The notes beneath the pieces were generated by a model, which ran no database searches, had not been told where the DNA came from, and saw only the letters and a program-made list of their open reading frames with translations. Positions 63,376-64,000 of a DNA stretch of 64,000 nt are shown here, piece by piece (within the stretch, counting starts at the first letter, position 1; each line of letters opens with the position of its first letter). This stretch comes from Theobroma cacao (Eukaryota; Streptophyta; Magnoliopsida; Malvales; Malvaceae). The translations under genes and the position numbers were made by a program. Where the stretch lies: positions 14,476,256 to 14,540,255 of the forward strand of contig NC_030859.1 of the NCBI RefSeq assembly GCF_000208745.1. Direction: 5' to 3'.

Positions 63376-63718
63376 TCCTAGGTGACTAGACATTTTTAAA
63401 TAGGGACTACAACACTAAAATAATTCTTTAATGGGTGAGCTCAAAACGCACTTCATCAACTATCATGTAGGACTTTTCATCAAAGTAACAAATATCATGC
63501 AAGACTAGTAATAGTTGGAATTACTATATAGAATATTGTTGGAGTAAGATCTTAGTGGATTGATGTGATTATGTAAAGTATGGATTTCAAAAAATTTCTT
63601 TTATAAAGGAAGCAAGCAATCTAATTACACAAGCAAAAACACACATTATTCTTATTATAAGTAACATAATCATATCCTAAACAAATAAGAATCTATCAAG
63701 TAAAAAAAAGATACATTT
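63376..63718. repeat. third unit of the duplication and unassigned flank
   Basis: ATCCTAGGTGACTAGACATT and ATAATTCTTTAATGGGTGAG repeat the block of 59599 and 60832, including TCAACTATCATGTAGGAC. From about 63545 to the LTR at 63719 nothing is recognised. Confidence 0.75.
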
Positions 63719-64000
63719 TGTCACGACCCGGTACTCCCCTCGAGCCCGTGACAACTGCCGCGGTGTCCCGGTAGACACTTATTGCCCGGAATGTCAACCC
63801 GAAACCTTGCAAGGCTTTACTATCAGTTTCTCTGTTCCCTTGTGAGCAACCATTGTCAAATATCGTGTTCTAAAAGATTTTAAGCTGTTTCAAACTTTAA
63901 ACAAATAAAATATTAATTTTTCGTCTCACAGGGGTAATTTGGTCATTTTTCTCAAAAATTTCAAAATTGGCTAAAACGTAATATACAAGTACAAAACACA
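63719..64000 (+). mobile_element. start of a family B LTR, cut by the window edge
   Basis: TGTCACGACCCGGTACTCCC aligns with TGTCACGACCCAGAACCTCC at 20435 and stays alignable (GTGACAAC, CAAGGCTT) for about 110 bases. It keeps more CG dinucleotides than the copy at 20435. The rest of the element is outside the window. Confidence 0.85.

Overview
The window is nuclear DNA of a flowering plant, very probably a eudicot. The evidence is a ten-exon plastid PPR gene, a DUF26 cysteine-rich secretory protein gene, and nested plant-type Ty3/gypsy and Ty1/copia LTR retrotransposons. The species cannot be fixed from sequence alone. The style of the LTRs, with dense short palindromes such as ATGTATCGATACAT, made me think of a rosid and perhaps Malvaceae, but that is a weak guess.

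Positions 1-42380 are a retrotransposon graveyard with no intact gene. From left to right it holds: an LTR fragment of a family I call A (1-1819); an inverted, truncated copia-type LTR (1911-2524); a decayed chromovirus of Tekay/Del type with recognisable gag, protease, RT, RNase H, integrase and chromodomain-like tail (about 2525-7068); and its 3' LTR (7069-14089), split by two solo LTRs at 8730-11299 and 11376-12890. Then come an LTR tail and a copia 3' LTR (14767-16557), LTR debris, and a long element with related LTRs (17939-35641). That element's 5' LTR is split by a family B solo LTR (20435-23194), its mostly non-coding interior by a family A solo LTR (27295-30013), and its 3' LTR by a solo LTR of its own family (32237-35120). 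An Athila-like gag-protease fragment (35642 to about 38230) and a Sirevirus-like 3' end with its LTR (to 42380) close the region. Five solo LTRs have exact 5-bp target-site duplications, so the order of insertion can be read.

Positions 42381-63718 are the gene-bearing part. The main gene, on the minus strand at 42837-54393, encodes a 944-residue RRM plus PPR protein that I assign to PPR4, the factor for trans-splicing of plastid rps12 intron 1. I rebuilt all ten exons by splice sites and reading frame; one intron has a GC donor. About 4.3 kb further on, also on the minus strand, lies a single-exon secreted protein with two DUF26 domains (58716-59444). Upstream of it a block is present three times in decayed form. 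One copy carries a hAT-type MITE with an 8-bp target duplication. The same area holds a broken exon of a tRNA isopentenyltransferase inside what may be a non-autonomous DNA transposon.

At the right edge (63719-64000) another family B LTR begins. The two functional genes look unrelated to each other. The most unusual signal is that at least three LTR families each carry their own cluster of short palindromes or hairpins, one of them an array rich in CG and CHG methylation sites.
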